A DNA stretch of 64,000 nt, from the NCBI GenBank assembly GCA_036898135.1, contig CM072525.1:28287443-28351442 (forward strand), read 5' to 3'. This document shows positions 46,023 to 59,620 of this stretch, piece by piece. The position numbers were made by a program, and so were the translations under genes. Each line of letters starts with the position of its first letter. The first letter of the stretch is position 1. Under the pieces are notes generated by a model. That model saw only the letters and a program-made list of their open reading frames with translations, did not search any database and was not told the DNA's origin. This stretch comes from Oncomelania hupensis. Lineage: Eukaryota > Mollusca > Gastropoda > Littorinimorpha > Pomatiopsidae.

Positions 46023-46121
46023 TCACCCGTCTTAAACATGAGCATTATGCCAGGATTGGTAAAATCTGCGCGATGGAATGCACGTGTTGTTTATAGACAA
46101 GACCTCGGTTTATAGTCACAC
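46023..46121 (-). mobile_element. SINE family 1 internal fragment
   Basis: The minus strand matches 1630-1720 of the full copy: TATAAACCGAGGTC, GCATTCCATC, ATGCTCATG and AGACGGGTGA, with substantial divergence. It is an old copy. Confidence 0.5.
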
Positions 46122-47497
46122 CCCTGAAAGTAATTTTCGGATTTGTTGGCGGTTCTCATTTTTTTAGTCTTGTGTATCAGTAATTTGGGTTTAGACTATA
46201 GCTATAAGCAAGACAGTCGTTGTTTTCAATTACGTTCAATGGCAAGGGCATAGATCACGCTGTTTTCTACGGACCCCTAGACAATTGATTGGTCTCAATG
46301 TATTAAGATTATGTCTCAGAATTAACAGTTTCATCAGCCTTACGTACTTCAACGACACCAGACCCACAATCACCCCCGAATTCATGTATCACTCTCCCTC
46401 CCCTACCCCCACACCCCTCTCTCCCACCCACTCCCAGTTGCCCACCCTCTTCACCTACACACATTTTTTCGCTCCCTTCTCCACCTCACAAACACGGACC
46501 AATAGGACCTTTTGTTTTCAACATGAATGATTCTTATAAACATCACCGACCAAACTCTGAAGAACTTCTTATGTAAGACATTTCCTTTCTAAATGTACAA
46601 CTCCCAATTTTTTTTCCCATTCTTTTATCGCATTATGTTATTACTTCTTTGTCATTGGTAAATTTCAAGGTTTTATTTTGTAAACGGAAACGTGTATTTT
46701 ATTAGTTGTGTGTGTATAATATGTTCCATGAAGCATGTAGTGCTAATAATGCTCTTGTGTGTATATGTGTATTCGTTGTTTAGCTGTGAGTCTGCCCGTT
46801 GTGCTACAACAAGTTTACACTGCATTTTGTTCGTGAATACAGATTTATTGACGTGGCTAGACTTACTGAAGACACTAGTCGATTTTACAATCTAACCTAG
46901 GCAGTAGGTCACTCAAAACGCCAACTTGCAGCTAGCTTGCAGCAGCAAGTGCACAGTCCAACGCCCGGACAACTGAGTCCTCTTTTCACCTCACCTCACC
47001 CTGATCGAGCGACCTACTCATGTTTGTTTTCCTGGTGGTGTCAAAACGTTTTGGCGTTATATAAATATAAAACAGTTACCCTAGAAATCCCTGCTGTCGA
47101 AAATAGAACCAGACTGACCTGACAAGAATGATATAACAATTCTCTTTGCCCACTGTGAATTACGCCTTCGAGAGGCAAATTAGAAAAACCTCTTACAACT
47201 ACATTAATATAATAGCAGTAGCAATATCTACACGCAGACAGACAAAATAATAATATCCCCTCCCTCTTACACAAACAAAACAAGTAAATAAATAAGTTTG
47301 TTACATTAAAAAAGTAAATTAAAAAAAATAAAAAGAAGTTTAGAGCGGATGAATTTGTTTTTAATGTAAACTCACCGCTAGATACGGCAAAAATGCAGAA
47401 TTTACACAAAGGGGTGAATATTTTATAAAATGTCTCATTTACTCTTAAGGGGTGACTACCTGTATTTGACATTATGTCTACTTTACTCTAAGAGGCG

Positions 47498-47558
<61 letters not shown>

Positions 47559-48802
47559 TTTTTTTTCTCTCTGTCATACACACACGCAAACCAAAAATAA
47601 AGTGCCTCACTATACTATATAAGCATAGTAATTGAATTTTTTAACACACAAACACGCACCCCCCACCCCCACCCACACACACACGCAGAGTCAAAAACTA
47701 CTACAGTCAAAAGGAATGGAATTAATACATTCCAAATAAAATGAAAGCAGCTGGATTTCTGGTATAGAAAACACATTATACAGCTAACAAACTTTTCCTT
47801 AGTTTTTTTTCTTCCATTTTCTTTTCTAACCCTGGATGAACTCCTGAAGTAGCGGGATATCCATTACCAAAACTAAACTAAAAACTAAAACCCCAGACTA
47901 AAAAAAAAGATTTTGCTTGAACTGGGTAAACAATAGGATGATATTAAGTATATAAAGGAGTTACATTATTTTTTTAAACACACGTACAGGACCACAGGGG
48001 TGATTTATGTTGCAAACAGGATCGAAGCAGCTGGAATTCTTTTTTTTTTTTTTTACAAACTGCGTAGGAAGCAAACTTTTTTTGGGGTCACCATTCAATC
48101 AAATCAGCTGGATATCTATAATAACATTAATAGAATAAAAATTGGAATGAAAGCCATGGTACACTCTTTTTTCTTTGTCTGTGTGTTGAAGGTTCTTTAG
48201 AGCAAATCCCTCAAATTAATTTCTGAAAACAACAACTGAACAATTTAGGACCTCATTTGGTCATTGAACAACAGCAGCAGCAGAAGAGGCGGAGGGGGTA
48301 GAGAGAAAATATACTATGAATGTAGGTCGGATCAAAATAATGCGTCCAACGTTAGCCGCCATTTGTTTTTTTTTAGAAAAAATGTTTTTCTTTCCTTCTG
48401 AATTGTCTTTTTTTCCTGGCGTAGACACAAACGCGCACACAAACACACACACACACGCATACACAAACTCATTCACTCATGCACAGACACCCTTAATAAA
48501 TTGTTCCATGTTTTAACCATAACACTCCAGATATAATTTTATTGACCTAGACTAAACAATGCGTCCGTGAACCATCAACTGAAACAGTCCAACACACCAT
48601 TCCGTTCATGGTTGCATCATATATGTGCGCATACACACACAACACACGCACACATAAACATACAACAAACGCCTCACGCACACACACAGAAACATACAAA
48701 CAACACACGCACGCACACATACGCACACAACACACACAACACGCACACACTCTTTCTCTCTCTCACACACACACAAACACACAACACACTTATAAACATA
48801 TA

Positions 48803-48838
<36 letters not shown>

Positions 48839-49187
48839 ATTTACACATTAGCCTTGTTCTCAATTTTGACCATTACACAGCAACGGAACGGAAAACGATG
48901 CTTAACGTCCTATTGCATGAGCGTTAAGGACGATCACCACGTCGCCACCCTGACAACAATGACCATCATCATCATATCAAAAATGAGATCCAACGGATCT
49001 TCTCATAGTAGTCAACGAAGACTACCGATGCACACAGCAACAGGAACACAACATCGCACTTATAATGACGGACTGGATGACGCACTATTCCAAGACAGAA
49101 CCCTTCATTCCCAGATAAAAACAGGTTTATCACAAACACACCCATCCCCTCAAACACTTCTCCCCTCCTCCCCATTCCCACCCTCTC
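46122..49187. other. Gene-free stretch with CT and CA arrays
   Basis: (CT)n at 47501-47568, CA-rich DNA at 48425-48482 and 48620-48842, and the 40-bp repeat copy at 48892-48931. A 143-codon minus-strand frame at 47041-47472 is hydrophobic and AT-driven and has no motif; I do not call it. Confidence 0.6.
48892..48931. repeat. 40-bp interspersed repeat, copy 2
   Basis: Identical to 23815-23854, in the same orientation. The inverted core is CTTAACG ... CGTTAAG. Flanks differ, so this is not a larger duplication. Confidence 0.75.
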
Positions 49188-49720
49188 TGTTACGTTTGCG
49201 ACGCGCACGATAGATCCGATCGTTTTGTTTTGCAAAGCATTCAGTAACAGAGTGTATTTACCTTTGATTTGATTTTCGTTGATCAATATTATTGGAGAAT
49301 TTTCTAGGATTGCTTGTTTACTATCGATCGAAATATCTAGATAGATCCACTAGTAGCTGAGAAATTCTTGGACCCTAAAGAAAGTTGTATGACTTAGACA
49401 GTGATGACGAACTTTATCCTGATTGGTTATAATTGCGTCACGCTGGAAAATTCGAACGTTCTCTAGAGTATAGAGAAACAATATAAATGCCGCACTGTTT
49501 GAGAGTTGAAAGTTGAGAAAGTAGAAAAAGCGATTGTATGCAGTTGTTGATGTATGCTGAATAAAGTTGGAAAACTTCATACGACGACTCCTGCCTTGTT
49601 GCTGAGTGAACAGGTTGCGTGGATAAATGAATCTGGGTTACACTTATTAGGATTCAAGCATCGGAGTCAAGCATCGGGGCTGAATCAACTACTGATACAA
49701 AACCAACAACGAGTGTAACA
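49188..49720 (+). mobile_element. Probable solo LTR, family A, copy 2
   Basis: The 533-bp block begins TGTTACG and ends GTAACA. It has a TATA-like ATATAAAT at 49481-49488 and AATAAA at 49560-49565 in the right order and spacing for an LTR promoter and polyadenylation signal. The flanks CTCTC and CTCTT are near-identical 5-mers. It aligns with 14200-14804 over its length with indels. Confidence 0.7.
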
Positions 49721-50467
49721 CTCTTCCATCTACACACACAGCTCAATTACAATTTAGACTTGTTCTCGATATTGACCAAACGCAACACTTACCATGCATT
49801 GGATTACATCATTATTTGCGAGACAGAACACCTCCGTTCCCCCATTCCCATAGACAGACAGACAAAACACACACTCACACATACACACCCACGCCCACCC
49901 GCACCCACACATCACCTACACTTTCCAGACACTCTCCCTTTCTCCCTCCTTCTTCAATCTCTCTCCCTCCTTCACCCCCCCCCCATTCCTCCACCCTCCA
50001 TCTCCATCTTTCTCTCTCCCTCTCCCTCTCTCTCCCTCTCTCTGTATCACAACTTAGGCTAACACGGAGTCACAAAATAAGCTTATACACTTGTAGAATA
50101 TGTTCCATCTATGCTGGCCACACACAAATGTAAGGAATAAGTAAATAATAACATACTGGAACTGACAGCATCTCTGTCCGGCTGGCGAAATCATAACCCA
50201 ACTTTTGTACTTTTCGAAATTTGATTTTTCCGTCAACGGCATGAGTTTAATACATCATACTGTCAGATACATATGATCCTTAAAAGTCACAGACATCATG
50301 ATTATTTGCACACGCTGGTCAATATTTCAACCATAACCCAAAATATGGAGATTATCGCACTGTTGATGTATATAATTATTTAATATGTGGAGAAAAAACA
50401 CACCACCCTTCTGTTCATGCGTATTTCGAGAATGTTAGTGTGAATCACACTTTCAATGTTTTAGACA

Positions 50468-50468
<1 letters not shown>
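49721..50468. other. Gene-free stretch
   Basis: CA- and C/T-rich DNA lies at 49860-50045; the rest is unique AT-rich sequence. No gene is recognised. Confidence 0.65.
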
Positions 50469-50547
<79 letters not shown>

Positions 50548-50654
50548 ACATCGTCGTCATTATCATCATCACTATCGTCGTCGTCGTCGACATCATCGTC
50601 ATCAGCTATTTTTGCGCATTTCAATACATTTAGTAAATATCAAACTTTCACTGT

Positions 50655-50710
<56 letters not shown>

Positions 50711-50712
50711 TG

Positions 50713-50745
<33 letters not shown>

Positions 50746-50945
50746 CCATTACCAGGCGGCAGGGAAAGCTCAGTGGTCAGAACGCACGACTTGTGTGAGT
50801 GCGTCTTGGGCGACGTGGGTTCGAATCCTGACTTCAGCAAACTACTGTGTGATTGCTGGATATTAGGGGCCAGCGCCTTGAGAAGCTCTCTGAGCTTGTA
50901 AGTGCGCTATATAAGAGAAATCTCTTTTTAAAAATCTATTTTTAC

Positions 50946-50999
<54 letters not shown>

Positions 51000-51000
51000 A
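50469..51000. repeat. (ATC)n arrays around a SINE
   Basis: ATC/CAT repeats occupy 50469-50600 (with GTC interruptions), 50658-50745 and 50946-51000. The last two directly bracket the SINE at 50755-50935. Confidence 0.95.
50755..50935 (+). mobile_element. tRNA-derived SINE, family 4
   Basis: Head: AGCTCAGTGGTCAG-like box A region and box B GTTCGAATC (50819-50827). The 3' end (CAGCGCCTTGAGAAGCTC, TAAGTGCGCTATATAAGAG) is shared with family 1, but the head and short body differ. It lies entirely between ATC arrays. Confidence 0.75.
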
Positions 51001-51759
51001 CCCCAAATAACGAAGAGACAGGCAATTTCAACACACATTAATTTTGATCTTTACTCTATGTTAGTCGTTTTCAAAATACCGAAACGACGGAAAATTCATA
51101 CGCATCAGATCTACATTTTATCCATTACTGAGATTTTGGAAGAGGAACAAAAATTAGAGCATCGAAGCATCAGACAACATGTCCAAATACGGTCCATATA
51201 GTATCGTATAGCTGCTGTTGTCAATGTGAAAAAAATATAAATTTCTTGAGAAAGCGGGTACTGGAGAACTTACCGCCTCTCGTGAAAATTAGTAGGTGGA
51301 GACAGTATTTCACGTACCACTCCTCATGATACAACACAACACTGTGCCATACAATACAAACAATACAATACATTACAATACAACCTGAGCAAGTACGATT
51401 TAAAGCATGCAATAAACAAATGTATAAGATAGAGGTCAAACTTTCACTGAAAACAGTTGAGAAGAATACCTCTTGGAAAAACCCGTGCAGAGCATCAGGA
51501 AGAATTTTGTATCTCGTGAAAATTGGTCATAGAGACAGAATTTACGTACGATTTCCACTGAGACAGCTTGAGAAGACCATCTCTTGCAAAAAAAAAAAAA
51601 TAAAAATAAAAACAGGCGTACAGAGCTACAATTATTGCTCGTGTAAATTGGTCCCAGCGACAATATGTGACGTACGGTTCCCCAATTGCAGAGTAGAACA
51701 TATAATAAATATATCTTGATACAGCAGTTGTAATTTTCTCGCGAATGTATGTGTTGCTG

Positions 51760-51816
<57 letters not shown>

Positions 51817-51818
51817 TA

Positions 51819-51865
<47 letters not shown>

Positions 51866-52154
51866 GACTACGACTACGACTACTACTACTATCGTTGTGA
51901 TAATATTTCACTCGCAACAGATTCTCAAACTACACCTTTGTCCACCTTCAATCCTTTTGGTGTGTGTACGTGGTGATGACAGATAAGCACTTCTTTCCGT
52001 TTCGTTGTTGTGAAATCGGCTGCAGCTGATCTGAAGTTGGCGGAAACACCATCCCTTTTTCCCATCCGTAAAACTATACAGTGCAAATGGAGAGAGGAAA
52101 AAAAAACACTACACTAGAGGAACATCTTATCCTCATTCTACATCTTGGCAATGG
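51001..52154. other. Gene-free stretch with an ACT array
   Basis: (ACT)n with one interruption at 51753-51865 passes into ACG triplets. Imperfect repeats containing CTCGTGAAAATTGGT/GTAG and CTTGGAAAAACC-like blocks are spread over 51240-51700. No gene is recognised. Confidence 0.6.
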
Positions 52155-52582
52155 CGTTATTTTCCTATCCTGTCCTATCCCGCAACTCAAAGGTCGTTGG
52201 GCACCACGGATGATCGTTTAACCAGCGTACTCCATCTTTCTCTGTTCACAGCAACCCTCATGGCTTCGTTCAGTGTCAAACAAGTCCACCCACCTCGTTT
52301 TCTGTCTCCCTCTTCTTCTGCCTCCTTGCACCGTGCCTTTCAGGATGATTTTGCAAGGCCTGATGCTCTAGTGACGTGGCCATACCATCGGAGTTTCCGT
52401 TTCTTCACCACTGTGAGCATGTCATCATGTTGTGCAATGGCTTGTGTGATGGTCTGTCGGACTTCGTTGTTGGTGATGTGCTGGGTATAGAAAATGTCCA
52501 GAAGTCTTCTTTAGCACCTCATCTCCATGCTTTGTGTTCTTCGTTGTAGATCTGCTGTGAGGGTCCATGTTCCGCAAGTGTT
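52155..52582 (-). mobile_element. RTE-like 3' fragment (3' part of an inverted copy)
   Basis: The minus strand encodes the ORF2 C-terminus from the ETW/DLQRRI region to the end, with the tail at 52165-52185 (CCTATCCTGTCCTATCCC). The upstream boundary at 52582 abuts an oppositely oriented piece of the same family. Confidence 0.85.
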
Positions 52583-52775
52583 AGCCCAAGGTCTCCACGA
52601 TCCAAAGCAAGCCTGGCATATGCCTTACAGAAGAACAAGAAGTCTTGGATAGACGGACAGAGTACTGCTCTGAGCTCTATAATCACAAACCAAACGGAGA
52701 CCCATCATTTCTAGCATGTCCCCAGAACAGAGAAGAGGAAGAACCCTTCCCAATCCCCCAGAAGAAGTTGAGGCA
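52583..52775 (+). mobile_element. Inverted RTE-like ORF2 linker segment
   Basis: The plus strand encodes LTEEQEVLDRRTEYCSELYN, then GDPSFLACPQN and, after a frameshift, PEEVEA, the known linker between endonuclease and reverse transcriptase in this RTE family. It is inverted relative to 52155-52582 and sits at that copy's 5' end, as twin priming produces. Confidence 0.75.
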
Positions 52776-53171
52776 TTATACTGGAGACAAAAACAAACAG
52801 ACACCAGATTTATTTTTAAAATGGAATTATGTAGTCCAGCCATATAAATGTGGACGGCAGTGATAATAGCATCTAGGATATTGTACTTCGTAGATGCAAT
52901 ATTTCACGGGATAATGTAATGACATGAAAGCTTTTATTTTAGGTTTGTGTTGCATGATATTATTGACTAACGGCGATAACCTTTTAAATTGTCAATGTCG
53001 CGATTGGTCCTACGGTTGATTAAATGTATGAGCGTCAATACCACCACTCCACCTCCATCACCACTACCACAGCAGACGGCACTCAGATTTCCCCCGTGTT
53101 AAAAACACTGGATCAATCTGACGAAGCACATTGTATATGTGAAAAACTCAAAATCACTATTCATATCTTCC

Positions 53172-53228
<57 letters not shown>

Positions 53229-53289
53229 GTCTGTCTCTGTCTGTCGTAGATGCTGGACTCTGAAAGAAATAAAACACCTATGTCCACTG

Positions 53290-53520
53290 ACTGAAGTCAG
53301 AATACATAATTTATTCAGCCAAATGACAACATACATGGCATATGGCAATTGTCCCGCTGTTGATAAATAGTCACACACACACTCACATCCCACACAACAC
53401 CTTTTAAGACTTATGTTTTTCAAAAAAAATCTTGCAACATTTAGCGCAATCACACTGGGCCTATAAAATGTCCCAAATAAGACATGTATCTGTACTATTT
53501 CACGTTCACAGGCAAGTTTT
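53290..53520 (-). repeat. 230-bp dispersed repeat, copy 1
   Basis: AATTTATTCAGCCAAATGAC, AGTCACACACACACTCACA, CACAACAC and GCGCAATCACACTGGG recur in order at 58815-59040. It probably represents the 3' end of a minus-strand retroelement with a polyadenylation-like TTTATT at its left end. Confidence 0.5.
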
Positions 53521-53818
53521 GCTTCATTAATTATTCACACAGAGAAACGGAGCGGACACTATAAAGTCTACATGGAGAAATGGGGAAGGAAGGAGGAGGG
53601 GGTGGAGGGGGGGGGTAGGGTTTGAAGGAGACGAATGACTAGAAGTGGAAGAGGGAAACGAAGGAAATTAGGAAGCAGGAGGAGAAGGAGGAGGAGGCCG
53701 AAGAAGAAGAAGAAGAATGAGAAACAGACGATGACGATGATGATGATGAGAACAAGGAGGGAATTAAGAAGGAGGAGGAGGAGAAGAAAAACAGATGATG
53801 ATGGTGATGATGATGATA

Positions 53819-53851
<33 letters not shown>

Positions 53852-53937
53852 ATGATGATGATGATGAAGAGTTGATGTTGAGGCGGAAGAGGAGGAGGAG
53901 AAGAAGAAGAAGATGATGTAGATGATGATGATGATGG

Positions 53938-54005
<68 letters not shown>

Positions 54006-54865
54006 TACTCTTTGTATAGCGTCTTATTGGCATCGGCAGATACGCCCAATGCTTATAAAGCTGGAGGCATATGGTGATAACGTGGGGGTAAGTGGAAAAC
54101 GGAGGAGGAGATAGGGTGAAAGGAGAGATAAGGATACTTTTTAAAAAATACAAAAGAGGGGGGAGGGAGGGTGAGGTAAGTACACCAGTAATATTGCCAG
54201 CAGAAAAAAAAACCCCAAGGCTATATATAACGTGCAGTAATATCAACTGTCTTACGTAACAGCTGTTTGAAATTCGAGCAAAGAAAAGTAAGAAAAAAAG
54301 AACGAACGAACGAACGAAAAGAACGAAAGTAGAATGTGAAGTTGGCAGAGAGGAGAGAGAGAGAGGGGTGACGTGGACAAGAGAGAGAGATGAGAGAAAG
54401 AGGGGGGCGGGTGGAGAGTGGGGGGGGGGAGGAGGACATTTTTGGGGGAAGAAAAAAAGTGCAATGTGGATAGACCGGAATATTGACCAAGTAGTTGAAG
54501 TTCCCCTTCCGTTTCACGTTTTTTATTTTATGGTCATTTTGGAGAAGAAATTAACAGACATAAAACCTGCACCGTATGTCATAATATCAAGTCATTCTCT
54601 GCAACAGCTTGCAAAACAGATCACCGTCTTTGTATGACCTGATGTAAAATGATTGAATGGCGTGCAGAGTAACACGAATGCGTGGCTCAGTGGTCCCAAG
54701 TTGTTTCGTAAGAAAGACAGGAAGGAAGTATGAAAAAAGGGGATGAATTAAGAAAAGAAAGAAACGAAAGAAAGAAGAGATGTTAAAACCGCTCTAAACT
54801 TCTATATTACATGTAGCCATGCCAACGACGACGACAACAACACAATTTGCCTGCAAATTTATAAG
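53521..54865. other. Purine-rich and ATG arrays, no gene
   Basis: AAG/GGA-rich DNA at 53580-53790, (ATG)n at 53796-53870 and 53918-54005, GA-rich DNA at 54290-54440, and a GAAC run at 54299-54317. Acidic and His homopolymer frames are artefacts. (CT)n at 53174-53224 lies just to the left. Confidence 0.8.
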
Positions 54866-55640
54866 TTCCTATCCTATCCTATCCCATAACTCGGAGGTCG
54901 TTGGGGCACCACAGATGATCGTTTAACCAGTGTACTCCATCTTTCTCTGTCCTCAGCAAAACTGATGCTTCGCTCAGTGTCAAACCAGTCCATTCTCGAA
55001 TGTTGTCCTTCCACCTCTTTTTCGGTCTTCCTCTTCTTCTGCCTCCTTGCACCGTGCCTTGCAGGATGGGTTTTGCAAGGCCTGATGCTCTGGTAACGTG
55101 GCCATACCATCGGAGGTTCCGTTTCTTCACCCCTGTCCAATGGCTTGTGTGTTGGTCTGTCGGACTTCGTTGTTGGTGATGTGCTGGATATAGGAAATGC
55201 CTAGAAGTTTTCTGTAGCATCTCATCTCCATGCTTTGTATTCTTCGTTGTAGATCTGCTGTGAGGGTCCATGTTTCGCAAGCGTATAGGAATATGGAGAT
55301 GACAAGGGAGCGCAGCAGCCTTACCTTGTGGCCTTCGTCGGTCGTACTTTCACCTAGGCCTTTTCAGCGCAGTTTGCTGATACCTAAGATGTTCCACCGA
55401 TAGTGGCCCAGCTCGTGGGCAAGTTCTTCTAATGTTCCCTCCGCAGTTAGGATCCTGACATTCCAGGTTCCTATGACGATGTTGTCTCTCGTGCGGATCC
55501 TGTTAAGTTGTCCATCAGTAGCACACTTATCACCTCCGTCCTGGTGGCCAACGGAAAGCGTTGTCCTTGGTGACCTGGGCGACGAACGATCCGGTATGGA
55601 GTGAGTTGTTCTTTTCACCATGCAGTGTATCTTCGTTGAC
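54866..55640 (-). mobile_element. RTE-like copy with large internal deletion
   Basis: The minus strand starts with the ORF N-terminal region (IVIGTWNVRILTAEGTLEEL, LGISKLR, then ESTTDEGHKV), which is the beginning of the EEP endonuclease. At 55323-55328 it jumps directly into RLLRSLVISIFLYACETW of the region after the RT, and then runs to the usual 3' end at 54866 with TATCC tail. The junction CAAGGT is present at both original sites, so the deletion used 6-bp microhomology. All of the RT palm is missing. Confidence 0.8.
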
Positions 55641-56063
55641 CTACAACGAAAAATGTAAAGCATTGAGATGAGGTGCTACAGAAGACTTCTGGGCATTTCT
55701 ATACCCAGCACATCACCAACGACGAAGTCCGACAGCCCATCACACAAGCCTTTGGACAACACGATGACCTGCTCACAGTGGTGAAAAAACAGAAACTCCG
55801 ATGGTATGGCCACGTCATCAGATCATGAGGTCTTGCAAAGACCATCCTGCAAGGCACAGTGCAATGATGTAGAAGAAGAGGGAGACCGAAAAAGAGGTGG
55901 GAGGACAACATTCGAGAATGGACTGGTTTGACACTGAGCGAAACCATCAGGGTTGCTGATTCACGGGAAAGATGGAGTACACTTGTTACACGATCATCTG
56001 TGGTGCCCCTACGACCTGCGAGTTACGGGATAGGATAGAATAGGACAGGATAAGATAGGATGG
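55637..56063 (+). mobile_element. RTE-like 3' fragment, head-to-head with the previous copy
   Basis: CTACAACGAAAAATGTAAAGC starts the homology; ORF2 C-terminus follows (YRRLLGIS, HITNDEVRQPITQAF, LLTVVKKQKLRWYGHV) to GTTACGGGATAGG and a degenerate GGATA tail at 56020-56063. The copy and its left neighbour point away from each other, giving 370-bp inverted arms. Confidence 0.85.
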
Positions 56064-56680
56064 TTTTTTTGGGCAAAAAAGACATGGCAGGGCCCAATAC
56101 TCTCCAGGCTGTTGGTCACAGCCGAAATCCACGAATACAGTGTGGCGCGCCCTGGCCTGGTTTCTCTAGGCCAACTTAATGAGGGCGATGCCTATTTGTT
56201 CTTTCTCATTCCTACTCTGTTCTAGCAATCTAATATACTATCTTCTTCTTCGCTAGACCGGTCATCTACTTTTTTGTCTTGAAAACTCTTCCGAACAAAA
56301 CTCCTCATTTGTGTGTGAGGTCTGTTGAATCAGCTTGGGAATTTTGGACGCTTTCTGCCAAATATTCAGTAGGTCTTCCTATTATATTATTACTTAGCAA
56401 TGTAGGCATTTTATATGTACGTGTTTTTGTTTAGATTTTATAATGTTTGTATTCTATTTTGTTTTTACAAACGGGGGTTCGATACATTAGACTATAACCT
56501 CAGCGCCTCCTGCGTAGAATACCCTTATTTTACAGCGACCCGCTGGTGAAGAGTCTTCAATGTTACCACTGGGAGTTGTTTCAGCAGATCTTTTATGCGA
56601 ATCAGGGGTGAGTCCTCTTTCAGCCAAGTTGTGGTCTTGATTTTATGGTCCTGATTCGGCTCTTTGCAGTCCGCTGGACC
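56064..56680. other. Gene-free stretch with a shared repeat end
   Basis: 56113-56150 repeats the end of the element at 37379-37610. The remainder is AT-rich without genes. Confidence 0.6.
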
Positions 56681-56689
56681 CTGTAAGCA

Positions 56690-56880
56690 ATGAATAATTA
56701 ACTAACTATCTCCCCTCCATCGCTGGTTGAACTTTCCCGGTGCTGAACAGATCCAGTCCAGGTGCCCATCCCCAGCTGGGTTGACTGGGATGTGTGTGTC
56801 GTTGGGGGTTGCCTTCCAGGTATAGCCACCCGTCCAAGTACTAACCCTTCCCGACGTTGTTTAGCATAAAACATGGGTAG
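56690..56880 (-). repeat. 5S rRNA-derived fragment, possible 5S-type SINE
   Basis: The minus strand contains ACAACGTCGGG, GGTTAGTACTTGGACGGGTG and CCTGGAAGGC, matching the 5S rRNA internal promoter (box A, intermediate element and C box) in order over about 50 bp (56813-56865). The rest of 5S is absent and the sequence continues into unrelated DNA, so this is a 5S pseudogene or the head of a 5S-derived SINE. Confidence 0.55.
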
Positions 56881-58240
<1,360 letters not shown>

Positions 58241-59094
58241 CCACTCTCTATATCTGTCTCTCTATCTGTGTCCTCTGTCTCTGTCTCTCACACGTGATAT
58301 ATGTAAATATACACACTCAACATGCACACACGCATATACACAAACCATTTTTGTAAGCTTATATAGAAAACAACTCCCTCCACCCCGAAATTTCGATTTT
58401 TACCTGACTCACTTTACAAACAAAATGGGTCAACAAACTTTCATTAAAGAATGTAAGGTCATCTTGACCGCCACTCTGACCCTGATACGATATGCCGGAC
58501 CAGAAGTGACAGAGTGATATCGTGACCTCCGAAGATAGAAAATCCTTTTAGCGCCTTCTTCCGGTTTCGGTTGACCTAATTCCCCGTCATCAATTATGCG
58601 ATCGGAATACTAAACGAACCATACTTAAATTTCGCTTGTTACGCATGTTAGCTATTTATTGCCCATTAGGATATTACTCATTTCTTGCATAGGGCACCAA
58701 CCCCCCCCCCCTCCCCCCGTTTTTTTGTGGTCCTTTTAAAAACATTTATATTCATAAATTTATTCATTCGATATTTAGATTGTATCGCAAACTGAATATA
58801 GAATATAGAAAACAGAATACAGAATTTATTCAGCCAAAATGACGATATACATTACATATAGAATTAGCTCAGATGTTGGTAGACAGTCACACACACATAC
58901 ACACTCCACACAACACTTGTAAAGACTTTCAGTGAAAAAATCCTTTATGCACAGTTGTAGCATTAAGCGCTATCACAATGGACAATATCAGATATCAGAA
59001 ATGGACATGTGTTATACTATATCACAGACAGGCTTTAATCACGAAACCTAATGCACGCACACAAACACACCCACCCACACGCACACACAAAAAC
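58241..59094 (-). repeat. Gene-free stretch with 230-bp repeat copy 2
   Basis: 58815-59040 matches the repeat at 53290-53520 (AATTTATTCAGCCAAAATGAC, AGTCACACACACA, CCACACAACAC, AAGCGCTATCACAATGG). A run of C and T lies at 58700-58730. No gene is seen. Confidence 0.55.
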
Positions 59095-59620
59095 TATCCT
59101 ATCTTATCCTATAATATCCCGTAACTCGAAGGTCGCTTGGGCACCACAGATGATCGTTTAACTAGCGTACTCCATCTTTCTCTGTTCTCAGCAACCCCCA
59201 TGGCTCCGTTCAGTGTCAAACTAGTACATTCTCGAATGTTGTCCTCCAACCTCTTTTTTCTGTCTCCCTCTTCTACCTACTTGCACCGTGTCTTGCAGGA
59301 TGGTTTTTGCAAGGCCTGATGTTCTGATGACATGGCCATACCATCGGAGTTTCCGTTTCTTCACCACTGTGAGCATGTCATCATGTTGTCCAATGGCTTG
59401 TGTGAGGGCCTGTCGGACTTCGTTGTTGCTGATGTGCTGGGTATAGGAAATGCCCATAAGTCTTCTGTAGCACCCCATCTCCATGCTTTGTATTCTTCGT
59501 TGTAGATCTGCTGTGAGGATCCATGTTTCGCAATTGTCTGTTACAATGGCTCCTAAATATTTGAAGCTATGCACTGTGTTGAGGGTTTGGCCTTGGACTT
59601 TGATGTCCATGTCCACAGAG
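59095..59620 (-). mobile_element. RTE-like 3' copy with in-frame deletion
   Basis: The minus strand encodes DIKVQGQTLNTVHSFKYLG, AIVTDN joined directly to CETWILTADLQRR, then the standard C-terminus to a degenerate TATCC tail. Compared with 31686-31836 about 147 bp are missing at the junction, and the frame is kept. Later frameshifts inactivate it. Confidence 0.85.
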
